A stretch of DNA of 64,000 nt from Typhlomys cinereus (GCA_023101885.1 JALPQD010000818.1:330001-394000); one strand, 5' to 3'. Numbered from the stretch's first letter, positions 33,965 to 45,387 are shown. The notes: generated by a model not told the origin, from the sequence alone. A program made the numbers and translations.

Positions 33965-35750
33965 ACGATGTCCTACTTTCTCTCTATAGTTTCAGCTGCA
34001 TATCTTGTTCAGCACTGCCAGCAGCTGGCTGTCTGTGTTCATGTCCTGACATTGTCTCAAATGTAATTAAGTATTGCAAACAATGCTTAATGATCTGATG
34101 AATATTTGAAAAGGCAGAAGGAATGAGTGATAATATTTAGATGCTCAAAAACCCCTGGAATCATGGGCCATGCCCTCCAGCAGCCATTTCCTTCAACAAC
34201 CAACATATGGTCTCTTCTCCCTCTCCCTTCCTGTTAGTTGCTCATACAATCACAGGTTTTCTTTTTCTTCTGTTATATGTCTGGGAATTTTCCTTTCAAC
34301 TTTTTAATGATCCTATTATTCTTGTTAGAAGAGCTAAAATTTTAAAGATCCAATTTTCTAAATAAAAATATAATAATTAATCTCTTTTGAATGTGATCTA
34401 GCCTCATCCTATAAAAAGAATTGATGGAATATTTTATACTGCTTAGAATATCGTTTGAAAACTATTGGTTATCATATACTCACTATATCATGTACTGGTA
34501 GCAAATTCATTTTCTGATTTTTTAAAGCCAATATTGTTTGTGGTAGATTTATGTATTCTCAGAGGAGAAAGTGAGGCATAGGCTAAGCTTCTTGGCCAAG
34601 TCACTGTCCGGTAAGATGCAGGACTGTCACATTCAAGCCCGAGCTGTCTGGTGCCTGAGTTAGAGTTCCAACCCTTAGAGTCGAGAGCTTTGCAAATGTC
34701 ATTAACTGTCATTAATTTCTCTAATCATCATTCTCTAGAGGAAGGAGTATGCTATTCTGAAAAAAAATGCTTTTTCCTCTGGATCATCCTCTTTGATATC
34801 ATAAGAGAGATTATTATCCTATTAGACATATGAGCTGTGCCCAAATCCTCAGAGTAGGAGCCCTGATGTCTACTCAGACAGGAGTTTGAACACATGCGGG
34901 TCATAGGTTAGAAATCTTTGAAGCAAATAGACATTCAATAAGGTACCCTGCTGACAGCCTGTCTATTTCAGTCCTCATCTTTTTCTCCTCTGAAGCTAAC
35001 CGGAAATAGAAAGCAGAGAATGATGGCTGGTTCCTTCTTACTTAGAACCATTTGGTTTATCAATGACCATACAGGTTAACATGTGTATTAGGAAGTGACT
35101 GACTTATTTCTGGTACCCCAAACTATGAGATCTCATCTTAGGCATGTGTAGCTAATTGACATTTTAGACCTGGTAGTTACCATGATATTTAGGAGCACAG
35201 GGAAAAAACCTTTGTAATCCTTCCTGTCCTTTACTTTCTTTCAAAGGAACCAGATCATCAACTGTTTATCCACATTCTACACTGCACAGCAGAATATTCA
35301 TTTTCTTATATGTTATCTGTCCCCATATCATAGAGAATTCTATACCTTTCCTTTACACACACACACACATACATGCACACGCACACACACTTCTATGATA
35401 TCTCCATTCCCATAGCATCACTCATGAACTGATAGTTGCTTTGTGTGAAGCCTTTTGTGATCCATAAAAGAAGTGGTCCACATTTTCCTCTCTTTTGGAT
35501 CCCAGTGAGAAGTGTCACAGTCTCAGAGTCCCTGAAGCCCTGGGTGTCGGCCGGCTCCCAGATTAAAGACTGCAGGAGAAGAATCTGTGTCAGGTTCCCA
35601 AGAGGAGGAGGACTTTGCAGGTCTATCAGTATGAAATGGAGAGAGTCAGAGCAGGGGAGCCAGCCTTCCCTAGATGACCAGTGAACAGAGAATCAGCAAC
35701 CCTTCCGACCCACCATTGACTTAAACAGAACTATCATGTGTGTCTAAATC
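33965..35750. other. Mostly unrecognised; short AC run
   Basis: An imperfect (AC)n run lies at 35357-35389. The rest, including a GC-richer segment at 35480-35680, shows nothing I can identify. Confidence 0.35.
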
Positions 35751-35751
35751 A

Positions 35752-36050
35752 CTCTTTAGTTGTTGTGAATAAAACATAAACAAGTAATTTAGACAGCAAG
35801 AAGTGTATTCATACTATTGGCTTCGGGATGTAGTCCACTATGGCAGGAACTGGCTACAGTAGGAAGAGCTGAGAAAGGGGCATGCTTTCTAGCCTGCCAG
35901 TCTGCTAAATTACCAACCAGTTCCCTCTCCGTATTATCCATCTGCCCAAAGACTGGATCTTCCTATATCAGTTGGACGATCTTCTATATGTTTGAATGAA
36001 AGTTTATTATTATCCTTAAAGGCTCAATTCTCAAACTAATTGCTGCAACA
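35752..36050 (-). mobile_element. Old MaLR/MT-like LTR, antisense (partial)
   Basis: It shares the order of antisense LTR phrases: AGTCCACTATGGCAGGAACTGG, AGAAAGGGGCATGC, CCTGCCAGTCTGCTAAATT, GACTGGATCTTCC. It is diverged, its ends are uncertain and there is no target duplication. Confidence 0.55.
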
Positions 36051-36059
36051 TGCGTGCAT

Positions 36060-36672
36060 TTCTCATTCCTACCATGCAACCTATGTCCCTAAAGGTAGCA
36101 GGGAAGGAGACCCTGCCGTCCAACCGAGGGCTGGAGCAGAGCAGACCTGGGGGTGGGGGGAGGTTGCTTAAGGTGACCTGGCAGCCAGTATCCAGCGCGG
36201 GACAGAGAGGAGTTAGACCTTGTTGCTGACTCTGCAGAGAAAGTCAAGTAGTGCGATAGGATCTTGAGTTACACACGGGTGTCACGACACTTCCCTTCCT
36301 CCTTCCCAGTCAGAGCTTTCCTAAGATGCACAACTCTGTGCCGAGGTCCCCTCTCAGCTCCGTCTTGTCACAGCGCATCCTTGTTGGGTTCCCGGGAAAC
36401 TGCTCCACTGACCAGTGAACTGTTCATACAATGAAGATGATCACTAGGTGTTAAGTCCAGGTGACATTCTCTCAATGGCTCATATGCAGACTCCTGGAGG
36501 GAGCAAGAGAGTTCTGCCATATGCTCTGTCAGCCCACAGCAAGGTTATGAAGCACCAGCTCTTAGCTGGGCCTAGAGCTGAGCAGAGTCTCTTGGATGGC
36601 TGGGGTCACTCATGCTACTGTTGATCAAAAAACCTTCTTGAAGGAAAAATGAGAAGAGCCAGGGATTGAATG
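36060..36672. other. Unrecognised, moderately GC-rich
   Basis: Single-copy-looking sequence forming the left flank of the young L1 insertion. I recognise no gene. Confidence 0.35.
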
Positions 36673-36690
36673 CTGAAGTGGGGAACTCTT

Positions 36691-38092
36691 TTTTTTTATT
36701 TTTTTTTATTTTTTTTTATTTCAGCTCATACAAACTTATTAGGTACACCAGTTCCCTCCCTCCCTCCTCCTCCCCCCGTACCCTCTGCTCCCCCTCCCCA
36801 CCCCTCTCCCTCCCCATCCCCCAGTGCCTCCCACCCCAATTCCCAGAGAGTCCTTTCTTGTGCATGACTGATTTTCCTCTGGGCCCTCCTCTCCGATGAC
36901 GTACAAGGACCCAGTGGCCTTTGCCGATCCCTTTCCCGTGTTCCCCTTAGGTATAGGAACACTGCTGTGGCTGCCAATTCTTTGCCTCCAAGGATCTTGG
37001 TGCCTTTAGCAGGTGCTAGACTTTGTGAGGTCAACAGTGTGTTGGACAATGCGCAGGGCATGCAAAGTCCAATTATGATTGCTTCAGCCCTAACTAGTAT
37101 AGAGTATCTTACATATCATTGCTCCTCCCATCCTTATGCTCTTACACTCTTACCACCCCCTCTTCCGCAAATTTCCCTGAGCTTCAAGATGGGGAGAGAC
37201 TAAGCTGGCTTAGTTCTAGGTGGTTGATATAGAGTCTCTGAAGTTCTGGATTGTGGTTTGTTGATTTTCTTTTGCAGTTTTGCTGCTCCTGCAATGCCCT
37301 TCACTCCATCCTGGTGGGCATTGTATGTTACCCCCTGGCCAGAGACAAAAAGCTGTTAGAGTCTTGTGATAAAGCACATTCAAGGTAGATGTAATAAAAG
37401 TGGGAAACCACAGTGAGGGAGGGGTCTATCACCCATTTGCAAAATTGTTACTTTTTATCTGCCAGACTATATGCCCTCCTCTTCTGGTGAGATCACTCCC
37501 CCTCAGTAGTAAATGATCAGGAACAAGAGTCTGTGAACTTAATCAGATGTCTCATTACTTATTTGGGTCCTTGGTGGAGGCCTATTTTCCCTGCTGTAAC
37601 ATGGTCCCTTCTCTCCTTCTTTCTGGTGTGGCCCTCCTACCCCATCCCTCCTGTTCATAATCCTTGGAATTCCTGTCTCTAGGTGGGCTGGGTGGGTTTG
37701 GTACTAGGAGCCACCTATTAGGGAGTACATACGGCGCTTAATTTTCTGGGTCTGGGATACTTCACTTAATACTATTGTTTCTAATGACATCCATTTCCCG
37801 GCAAATTCCAGTAATTCATCATTTTTGATGGCTGAGTAGTACTCCATTGTATAGATGTACCACAGTTTCCTTATCCACTCGTCAACTGTTGGACATTTGG
37901 GCTGATTCCATGACTTTGCTATTGTAAACAGTGCTGCTATGAACATGGTCGTGCTTGTGCTATCGAGGCGAACCTCTGCTGTATGTGGGGTTATTCCCAA
38001 AAGTGGAATAGCAGGGTCATATGGCATTTCAATCTTTAATTTCTTTAAGAATCTCCAGACGGCTCGCCAGAGTGGCTGTATGAGCCTGCATT
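36691..38092 (-). mobile_element. Young 5'-truncated L1 LINE with perfect 18-bp target duplication
   Basis: It lies in reverse orientation, with the T-rich complement of the tail at 36691-36720. It contains the 3' UTR, including the polypurine stretch (complement at 36750-36840), and the last ~130 codons of ORF2, open from the 5' truncation (38092) to the stop at 37704 ([20 protein letters not shown] ... MEYYSAIKNDELLEF). It is flanked by ctgaagtggggaactctt at 36673-36690 and 38093-38110, identical over 18 bp. The intact frame and perfect duplication imply a recent insertion. It is 5'-truncated, so it cannot move. Confidence 0.97.
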
Positions 38093-38110
38093 CTGAAGTG
38101 GGGAACTCTT

Positions 38111-38580
38111 GAGAGCGCTTGGTCCTGGTCAAAGACTAATTCCTTCTTCTGGGGGCCTTGCTCCTTTAGGGCGCGTCCTTTCCTGCTCGTTTTTGTAAAT
38201 TGCGTGCCTTTGTAGGAGATGGGATCTGGGATTCTCAGGCAGATAGAATCCAAGGACCCAAGGGAAGCTAAGGAAATATGTTGGAAAACTGAGGGCCCAG
38301 CAGTCTTGGTGTTGCAAGACTGAGAGTAAGCAATGGAGACGTGAGCTGCCATGGGCAGCGACCTGTGGCTGCGGCCTGGGAAAAGAGTGGACTAGGCAGG
38401 AAACTGTTTTCTCCTCAGTAAACTTACTGGAACATCATAGGGTTGGGAAGCAATGCCGATGTGATTGGTGTTTGTGTGTGTATGTGTATTGCATCAGAAC
38501 ACGGGGGAAACCTATGCGGAGCCCTGGAGTTGGTGGAAGCATTACGTTATTTTGTTCCTAGAATGTTGCTTTTCCTCTCA
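38111..38580. other. Unrecognised stretch
   Basis: The right flank of the L1 insertion; no gene or repeat was recognised. Confidence 0.35.
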
Positions 38581-38584
38581 TATG

Positions 38585-38705
38585 CACGCACGCACACACA
38601 CACACACCACATCACACCACACCACATACACACATGCCGCAAATACACATACCACACTACATATACTACACATCCGCACATTCACATACAAACCACATTT
38701 TCATA
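38585..38705. repeat. Imperfect AC-rich microsatellite
   Basis: CACACACA with CACCACATCACACC and CATACA variants; low complexity on the A/C strand. Confidence 0.85.
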
Positions 38706-38925
38706 CATACACTCTCTATTCCCCATCTATGCTCAGGGTAGCCTTAGAAAAGGCAAGACCCTCCGAGAGCTAGCAGCAGCCAAAGACTGCCCTCTCTGAG
38801 CTGCAAACTTGTTGGGTATCAGAACCAGCCTCTTCAAAGAGAGGGTGTTAGCCAGAGGTCAAGGATTCCCTTGGTGTCTCCTTCTCCCAGGCCAGGACTC
38901 TACAGACCTTGTCTTCATAATGCAA

Positions 38926-39328
38926 TGTTATAGCGACTACTATAAAGCAATACCTTCACATGGTCAGCCCAAAGGGAGAGAGAGAGATTTATTTGGTTTA
39001 CAATTCCAAAGAGAATACAGTCTACCATGGTGGGAGTCACACTGTAGAAGGCATAGTTGACAGTAGAAGACCAGTTCAGGTCACCGCAGCGCTCTGGAGG
39101 CAGAGCAGAGCAAGAGTAAACTGAGAGGAAGCAGGACCGAGCTCCTGAACCTCAAGGCCCACCCCCTGTGACCCGCCTTCCTCCAGCAAGGCTCCCACCC
39201 CCTGTGACCCGCCTTCCTCCAGCAAGGCTCCACCTCCTAAAGGTGCCACGACCTGCCCAAACATTAACACCACCCAAAGATTCAAACCCATGCGCCTGTG
39301 AGTAACAAATCACATTCAAACCATAACA
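38926..39328 (-). mobile_element. MaLR-like LTR, antisense, with internal 36-bp tandem duplication
   Basis: A 403-bp copy related to the provirus LTRs at 51555-51756 and 53281-53616: GGGAGAGAGAGAGATTTATTTGG at the start, CCTCCTAAAGGTGCCACGACC and ACATTCAAACCATAACA at the end. A 36-bp unit (CCACCCCCTGTGACCCGCC...) occurs twice in tandem at about 39160-39232. The flanking 5-mers do not match well. Confidence 0.7.
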
Positions 39329-39527
39329 GATAATGTCGTCCTTTTTGTATCTTCTCTGCTACCACCTTTGGGACAAGCTTTTTAATCTCTTATGAAGCTG
39401 ATTTCTTAGACTAACTAAAGTCTAAGTTTCTTTGAACAATCTATGAGTTTTCATCACATGTTTTTATCAAACTCTACTTTGTTGATTCATTTAGTAAATT
39501 CTTACTGATACATCAGATATAGCAGTG

Positions 39528-39834
39528 TGTTAGCTTTCCATGGCTGTGACAGTATACGGGGGGGGGGAGACAACTCAAAGAAAGAAAGGTTTATTTTAGC
39601 TCAACGTTTCAGAGTCTTCAGCAGTAGAGAGGTCACAAAGAGCACACCTGTTTGTCTTATGATGCCTGGGAAGCAAAAGGGGTGGGGACGTCTCAGGGCC
39701 AGTTACAACTCCAAGGACACCTTCCTTCAGCTAGCAGTCCCCTCCTCAATTCCCATGTCTTCCCAAAGCCCATCAAATTATGAACCCATCAATGCACCAA
39801 CCTCTGAATATGGATAGACTACAGAACAAACCTT
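39528..39834 (-). mobile_element. MaLR-like LTR, antisense
   Basis: TGTTAGCTTTCCATGGCTGTGACAG, then AGAAAGGTTTATTTTAGC and CCCATGTCTTCCCAAAGCCC, in the order seen in related antisense LTRs. An eight-to-nine G run lies near 39559. Its right end is uncertain. Confidence 0.6.
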
Positions 39835-39854
39835 CAACATAAGAATCTTTGAGG

Positions 39855-40133
39855 GGGCTGGAGAGATAGATCAGGAGTTAAGACTCTGTCTCGCAAGCAG
39901 AAGGTGCTGAGTTCAGATCCCAGGTCCCACGTAAACACACCAGGCAGAAACAGCGATAGCCTGTACTTCCAGCCCTTCTGGGCAGAGCATGGGAAATCCC
40001 AGAGTGAAGCAAGAAGGAGGTAGAAGCAATCCAGGATGATTCCTGAAGTCACCCTTGGTCCTCCACAGGGATACACAGTGCCCTTTGATACACACACACA
40101 CTAAACAACTAAATACAATATTAAAGAAAAAGA
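39855..40133 (+). mobile_element. B2-like SINE
   Basis: The best-preserved copy of the family here: GGGGGCTGGAGAGATAGATCAGG (A box), GTTCAGATCCCAGG (B box), a ~180-bp body with CTTCCAGCCCTTCTGGGC and GTCACCCTTGGTCCTCCACAGG, and a CACACACACAC tail with AAATACAATATTAAAG. Pol III boxes are visible; transcription is not known. Confidence 0.9.
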
Positions 40134-40540
40134 ATCTTCGAGGACCATTTCAGGTCCAAAACACAATAGCTCAGGGCTCTGCTAGATGTCAGAAAGCAAC
40201 ACTTGAAACCATGCTAACGCCCCTGGACATCCTTAGCATGGTTTCACTTCTGAGTGGACCAAAAGGAGTTTAATATGGATTAAGTACTCCATCCTATCTT
40301 GCTCACTCCTAAACTGCTACTTGTTTTTATTCATTCAGATATTAAATAAGTTTCTTCGGTGTGCCAGGCACATAGAAAGTGATTTCACAGTCCAGAAAGT
40401 TTAATTCCAGGATTTAACAATTTGTCTCTGCTCTTATATGGCTCATCCACTTGCCAGGTGTTATTTTCTTTTTACATCTTCATGTGTGGGGAGGTGAGGG
40501 GGTGTTTGTACATGTATATGCAAGATGGCATGTGGATAAG
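40134..40540. other. Unrecognised stretch
   Basis: No feature was recognised. Confidence 0.35.
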
Positions 40541-40544
40541 CACC

Positions 40545-41007
40545 TGGTGTGTGTGTGTGTGCGTGTGTGTGTATGTGGTGTGTGGTGTGTGGTGTGTGTG
40601 TGTGTGTGTGTGTGTGTGTGGTGTGGTGTGGTGTGTGGTGTGTGTATGTGGTGTGTGTGTGTGTGTGTGTGTGTGTGGTGTGGGTGTGTGTGTGCGTATA
40701 TGAGTGTGGTTTGTGTGTATGGTGTGTGTGTGTGTGTGGTGTGTGGTATGTGTGTGTGTGTGTGTGGTGTGTGGTATGTGTGTGTGTGGTGTGTGTGTGT
40801 ATGTGTGTGTGTGTGGTGTGTGTATGTGGTATGTGTGTGTGTGTGGTGTGTGTGTATGTAGTATGTGTGTGTGTATGCGTGTGTGTGTGTGTGTGGTATG
40901 TGTGTGTGTATGTGGTATGTGTGTGTGTATGCGTGTGTGTGTGTGTGGTGTGTGCATGTGTGTGTGTGGTGTGTGTGTATGTGCGTGTGTGTGCATGTGT
41001 GTATATG
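40545..41007. repeat. Complex (GT)n tract with GTGGTGTG and GTATGTG variants
   Basis: About 460 bp of almost pure G/T (rare A/C). TGTGTG runs alternate with GGTGTGTGGTGTG and GTATGTGGTATG units that recur at several places (40740-40790, 40860-40950). It forms the tail side of the antisense B4 at 41008-41275. The long Cys/Val frames are compositional. Confidence 0.97.
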
Positions 41008-41275
41008 GAGGCCTGAGTTGATATCAGCAGTCATTCTCAATGAGTCTTCTGCCTCATTCTTGTTGAATAGGGTCTTTAATCAAACCCAGGGCTTATAGTG
41101 AGAACCATTCTGGCTGGTCAGCTCACTCTGGGGGTTCCCGTGTTTGTCTTTGGAGGCTGGAATTACAGGGGGACCACCACACAAACAGCATCTTATGTGA
41201 GATCTGGGCATCTGGGTTTGGGTCCTTTAGCTTGCACAGCAAGTGCTTTAAATGCTGAGTCATCTCTCTAGCCTA
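41008..41275 (-). mobile_element. B4-like SINE, antisense
   Basis: The body contains GGAGGCTGGAATTACAGGGGG (complement of B1) and ends GCTGAGTCATCTCTCTAGCC (complement of the tRNA head). Its CA tail is the preceding GT tract. Confidence 0.8.
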
Positions 41276-41672
41276 CCATGCGTTATTTAAACCTTCCAAC
41301 TCTCGGTTTACCATCTTCAGTCAAGCATAAGAACAGTGTTTAGATCACAGGGCTGATCCATTTCTTAGGACGAACTTAACAAGCAATCTAAATAGAGAGT
41401 CTGGGACATGATGACACTGTAGATGAGCATGGGCTTGTCAGGCGGATGAGGGGAGCAGTGCCGACAGTCATTTGGAGAAACAACCCTGGAGGTCAGGCCA
41501 GGGGAACATGTTCGAGAAGGGGTAAAGCCAAGGAGGGGGGAAGCTGAGTTCCACGGGTGTCGTGAGCTCTTCCCATCTATGTGATCAATCTCCAGGTCAC
41601 TAAGAAGCAGTAACAGGATCGTTGTACTATGCATGATCTCTCCCATTATCACCATGGCTACCGACATCGCTG
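41276..41672. other. Unrecognised stretch
   Basis: No gene or repeat was recognised. Confidence 0.35.
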
Positions 41673-42074
41673 TGTCATGTAAATATATACATGCCCACTT
41701 CACAATCTAAGGCTGAGCTCTGAACACATCTAGGAAGAATTAGTAGCTGAGGCAAGTCCTGAGCAAGCCTGTAAGACAGTTATCTAGTTGATGTGAGAAA
41801 ACCCAACCTGTGGTGGGTGTGACTCCCCCTGGACTGATGGATCGGAGGGAGAGGGTTGGTTCAGGAGTGGGGCATGCTTTTGCAGACTTGCAGTCTCAGC
41901 AGTCCCCATGGATACAGTATGACTAGTTCTCTAGGTTCTTCGTGTTGATATGGGCTCTCCTGCTAGACTGGACTGAGAACTATAGTTGATAATTATGAGA
42001 AAGAATAAGCCTTCCTTGTTCCTCTAAGCTCTCTGGTCATGAGTTTACCAGCAACATGTAGACAAACTACAATA
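41673..42074 (+). mobile_element. MaLR/MT-like LTR (copy H)
   Basis: It starts TGTCATGTAAATA and carries GAGCTCTGAACACATCTAGG, CTGGACTGAGAAC and GAGAAAGAATAAGCC (weak polyadenylation signal) in family order. The ends are decayed and no target duplication is visible, so it is older than copies A, C and D. Confidence 0.75.
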
Positions 42075-42795
42075 CCCATCACCTGCCAGCTCCAGCAAAC
42101 ACGGTCACCCTCCAGCTGTGACTAACATCTCAGGTACCTCAGGATCTCCATCACCCATTCAGCCTCTCCACTATCATTACCCTGAATCCACTTCCACTCT
42201 CTCCCAACTCCCTGTACCCTGTGCCCGAAAGCAGCCCACCAGCCCCAGCCTACCAACTGTTCCTGCTGTGTCTCCCAATGTTTCTAAGGGAATAAATGTC
42301 ACCACCTGAGTCAGGGACTTTGGGGGTTTTTATTCAAGTTACAGCATCCTGTGCCTTCCTGGAAACTCACTAAGCCCCCAATCCACATGGTCTCCAGAAA
42401 TCAAACACCTGGGACATTCAAGCAAGCTCCCAGGTGGTTTTCAGGGAACTAAAACAAAGCTTCTGATTTGAGGGTGTGTGTCTCTGGTGAAGAAAGGTGC
42501 CTCACACACATGCTGGGACTCCTTGAGTTTCCCCCAAAGCCTCAACTGGGCAAGTGCTGGACTAAGAGCAAAAGTAAATGTATGTGTAAAGACTCCATTG
42601 TGCACACACGGAGCTCTCTCGCAGTCTAGCAAGCTGGAGCTACGCCCCATCTCTCGGGCTCTGGAACCCTTCACTGGAAAACCAGGGACTGCTTCCAAGT
42701 CACATGTTTGCAAATGGCAGAGCCAGAGCTGGCACCCATGTCTTCTGATTCTCCTTCTGGTCACATTTGTTTTCCAAGGTAAAGGGAATCAGGGA
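42075..42795. other. Unrecognised, open frames only
   Basis: Two open frames (42118-42309 and the 5' part of 42478-43641, both +) show no recognisable protein. The latter, with the hydrophobic LLILLLVTFVF stretch, runs straight into the CAG/GAG array. I find no promoter or splice evidence. Confidence 0.35.
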
Positions 42796-42798
42796 AGG

Positions 42799-43288
42799 CA
42801 GCAGCAGAAGCAGCAGCAGGAGCAGCAGCAGGAGCAGCAGCAGGAGCAGCAGCAGCAGCAGCAGGAGCAGCAGCAGCAGGAGCAGCAGCAGGAGCAGGAG
42901 CAGCAGCAGGAGCAGGAGCAGCAGCAGGAGCAGCAGGAGCAGCAGCAGGAGCAGCAGCAGGAGCAGGAGCAGCAGCAGGAGCAGCAGGAGCAGCAGGAGC
43001 AGCAGGAGCAGCAGCAGCAGCAGGAGCAGCAGCAGCAGGAGCAGCAGCAGCAGGAGCAGCAGCAGCAGCAGCAGGAGCAGCAGCAGGAGCAGCAGCAGGA
43101 GCAGCAGCAGAGCAGCAGGAGCAGCAGGAGCAGCAGCAGCAGCAGGAGCAGCAGCAGCAGCAGGAGCAGCAGCAGGAGCAGCAGCAGCAGCAGGAGCAGC
43201 AGCAGCAGCAAGAGCAGCAGCAGGAGCAGCAGCAGCAGCAGCAGCAGCAGGAGCAGCAGCAGCAGCAGCAGCAGCAAGAGCAGCAGCA

Positions 43289-43337
<49 letters not shown>

Positions 43338-43459
43338 CAGCAGCAGCAGCAGCAGGAGCAGCAGCAGCAGCAGGAGCAGCAGCAGGAGCAGCAGCAGCAG
43401 CAGGAGCAGCAGCAGCAGCAAGAGCAGCAGCAGGAGCAGCAGCAGCAGCAGCAGCAGCA

Positions 43460-43511
<52 letters not shown>

Positions 43512-43571
43512 CAGCAGCAGCAGCAGCAGGAGCAGGAGCAGCAGGAGCAGCAGGAGCAGCAGCAGCAGCAG
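42799..43571. repeat. 773-bp (CAG)n/(GAG) hexa/nonanucleotide array
   Basis: Uninterrupted CAG-dominated triplets with regularly spaced GAG (CAGCAGGAG-type units) and three CAAGAG variants. All six frames stay open or nearly so, giving Gln/Glu, Ser/Arg and Ala/Gly on + and Leu, Cys/Ser and Ala/Pro on -. A 1-bp deletion near 43110 switches the Gln/Glu frame to Ser/Arg. A segment of about 146 bp (43131-43276) is exactly repeated 210 bp downstream (43341-43486). It is probably not coding. Confidence 0.98.
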
Positions 43572-43879
43572 TGGTGTGCAGCAAGGGGATGGTCCTCGCC
43601 AGAGAAATCTGAGCGCGCAGCAAACTGACTCGGACCATTAGTTGCTTCTGGCTTCTGTTACTGCTTCACATTTTCCTTTTCCCTCTCCTTCATCATCGAC
43701 CCCCCTCCTCTCCCCCCCCCCCACCCCGCCACCCCGAGCACCAGCATTCACTCTCTTCTCCAAATGCCCCTGTACATTTCCAACCTGGCTTTCCCTTCTG
43801 CTACCTTTGACCCTCCACTGCTGACATCACTCCTGAGCATAACCCTGCCACGTTACAGGATGACATCAAAAGTTCCTGA

Positions 43880-44080
43880 CCCACTATCACCCACACTCTC
43901 TGCTCCTTCTGCTTGGATGCCGCCTCTCTCCTTCCTGTCCCTTCATCTTCATTCAAATGGTACCTTAATTAAAAAGTTCTGTGCTGATAACTGTGTATAG
44001 AGTCAGCCCCCTCCTTATTCCTTTACTCAGTTTATTTTTTCACTATCTGACACATTGTCTACTTAAGTATTTTGTTATTT
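43880..44080 (+). mobile_element. L2 LINE 3' fragment
   Basis: GCTTGGATGCCGCCTCTC, TTCATTCAAATGGTACCTTA, CAGCCCCCTCCTTATTCC and TCACTATCTGACACATTGTC follow the order of the L2 3' end. It is highly diverged. Confidence 0.6.
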
Positions 44081-44194
44081 TTCTTTCTCTTATTAAACAG
44101 GTACATCCTAAAAAATATTTGATAGAAAGAGGGAAGAAGAAAGGAAGAAGAAAGGATGGTACACTGATAGAAGCCACTGGAAAACTTTCAGAGG

Positions 44195-44292
44195 TCATTT
44201 CTCTCATACCACGTGGGCTTTCAGAGTATCGTACTCAGGTCTCAGGTCTGTGAGCATGTACCTTGCCTACTGAGTTATCACACAAGCCCAAA
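44195..44292 (-). mobile_element. tRNA-type SINE fragment, antisense
   Basis: CGTACTCAGGTCTCAGG... CCTTGCCTACTGAGTTATCACACAAGCCC resembles the complement of an ID/B4 head. Confidence 0.55.
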
Positions 44293-45287
44293 ATGTAAAA
44301 TTTTGAGTGCAGGAAATGAATGTGTCAAACAGGATCACACAGTAGGCGCTCAGTAGATATCATCTCAATGAGGAAATCATTCGTCCTGTTGGAAGTGCTA
44401 GCAGTGGCTAAATCCTTATCCTTTTTCCAAGCAATCCATTTGCATGTGAAAGGAACTTTCAGGAGAAAATGTTCCAGACAGCATCCCAAGGGTGGATAGT
44501 GCCTCATTCTCAGCAGTCTCTGGAAATCCACATGTTCGGGCACACAGTCAGTCACCCTGTACTACTACTGTGACCTCCGCCTCTTGCCCCAAGCCTGGCG
44601 CATGGTAGCCGTTCAGTAAGGAGCTGGTCGTATTCTCTCGGCTATGGAAAGCTGTGTTGCACACATGACCTGCGCCCGGAGTCCCAATTCAATTGTCATG
44701 TCCAGGAGACTTTCTAATTGGTGGTTGTTAACTCCTTTAGCTTGCAGAACTGAAACCTCCCAACCAGGCACACGTTTAGGTCTTTTCAAGGACAACTTCA
44801 TGGTTCGCTATTACACTTTTTGTAGACAATTAGAAGTGGCCTCACAAAGAGTCTAGATAATTTTAGAGAGCAAATGATTGCCCAGGTTAGTAGGCAATGA
44901 AGAAGTTTGGATCGAACAACGTGTTTTGCACCAGACTTCCCTAGTAAATCATTTCCCTAAGAGGCAAAGGAAACAGTTGTGGCAAACAGTTGTACCTCAA
45001 CTCAGCGGACATCTCAGGGATTGGGTTTTTAATCAGTGCTATATTTATCATATCTCACCTGGACTGGCAGTAGAACAGCTGCCGAGCAAACTGTGAAGGA
45101 ACATAACGCATCAATGTTCCGCTGAGCCAACAAGGAACTCCTTCCTCATCAAAGCCAGCAGTCATCGTCAAAGTGAGCCACCCTGAGTGATGGCTTCTGA
45201 TGTGCGGAGTGGCCCATGCCTGAGGCGTCTGAGAAATACTCTAACACATGCCCACCAGTGATCTTTCACCCAAAGCAAAGAATGAAT
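44293..45287. other. Unrecognised stretch
   Basis: Two phrases resembling L2/MIR 3' ends (CACAGTAGGCGCTCAGTAGAT near 44338 and CTGGCGCATGGTAGCCGTTCAG near 44596) hint at ancient fragments; the rest is unrecognised. Confidence 0.3.
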
Positions 45288-45382
45288 CTTTTCTTTTTTT
45301 TTCTTTTCTTTTCTTTTTTCTTTCTTTCCTTCCTTCCTTCCTTCCTTCCTTCCTTCCTTTCTTCCCTTTCTTTCTTTTCTTA
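45288..45382. repeat. (CTTTT/CTTC)n pyrimidine tract, left part
   Basis: Nearly pure C/T, immediately left of LTR copy D. Confidence 0.95.
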
Positions 45383-45387
45383 ATCTC

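Noticed and set aside
40472..41040. Long His/Thr and Val/Cys open frames on both strands
   Set aside because: They are direct translations of the GT/CA tract and carry no other sequence.
42700..43638. 312-codon poly-Leu/Ala/Pro antisense frame as a gene
   Set aside because: It is the complement of a CAG/GAG array, with no gene-like flanks or recognisable domain.
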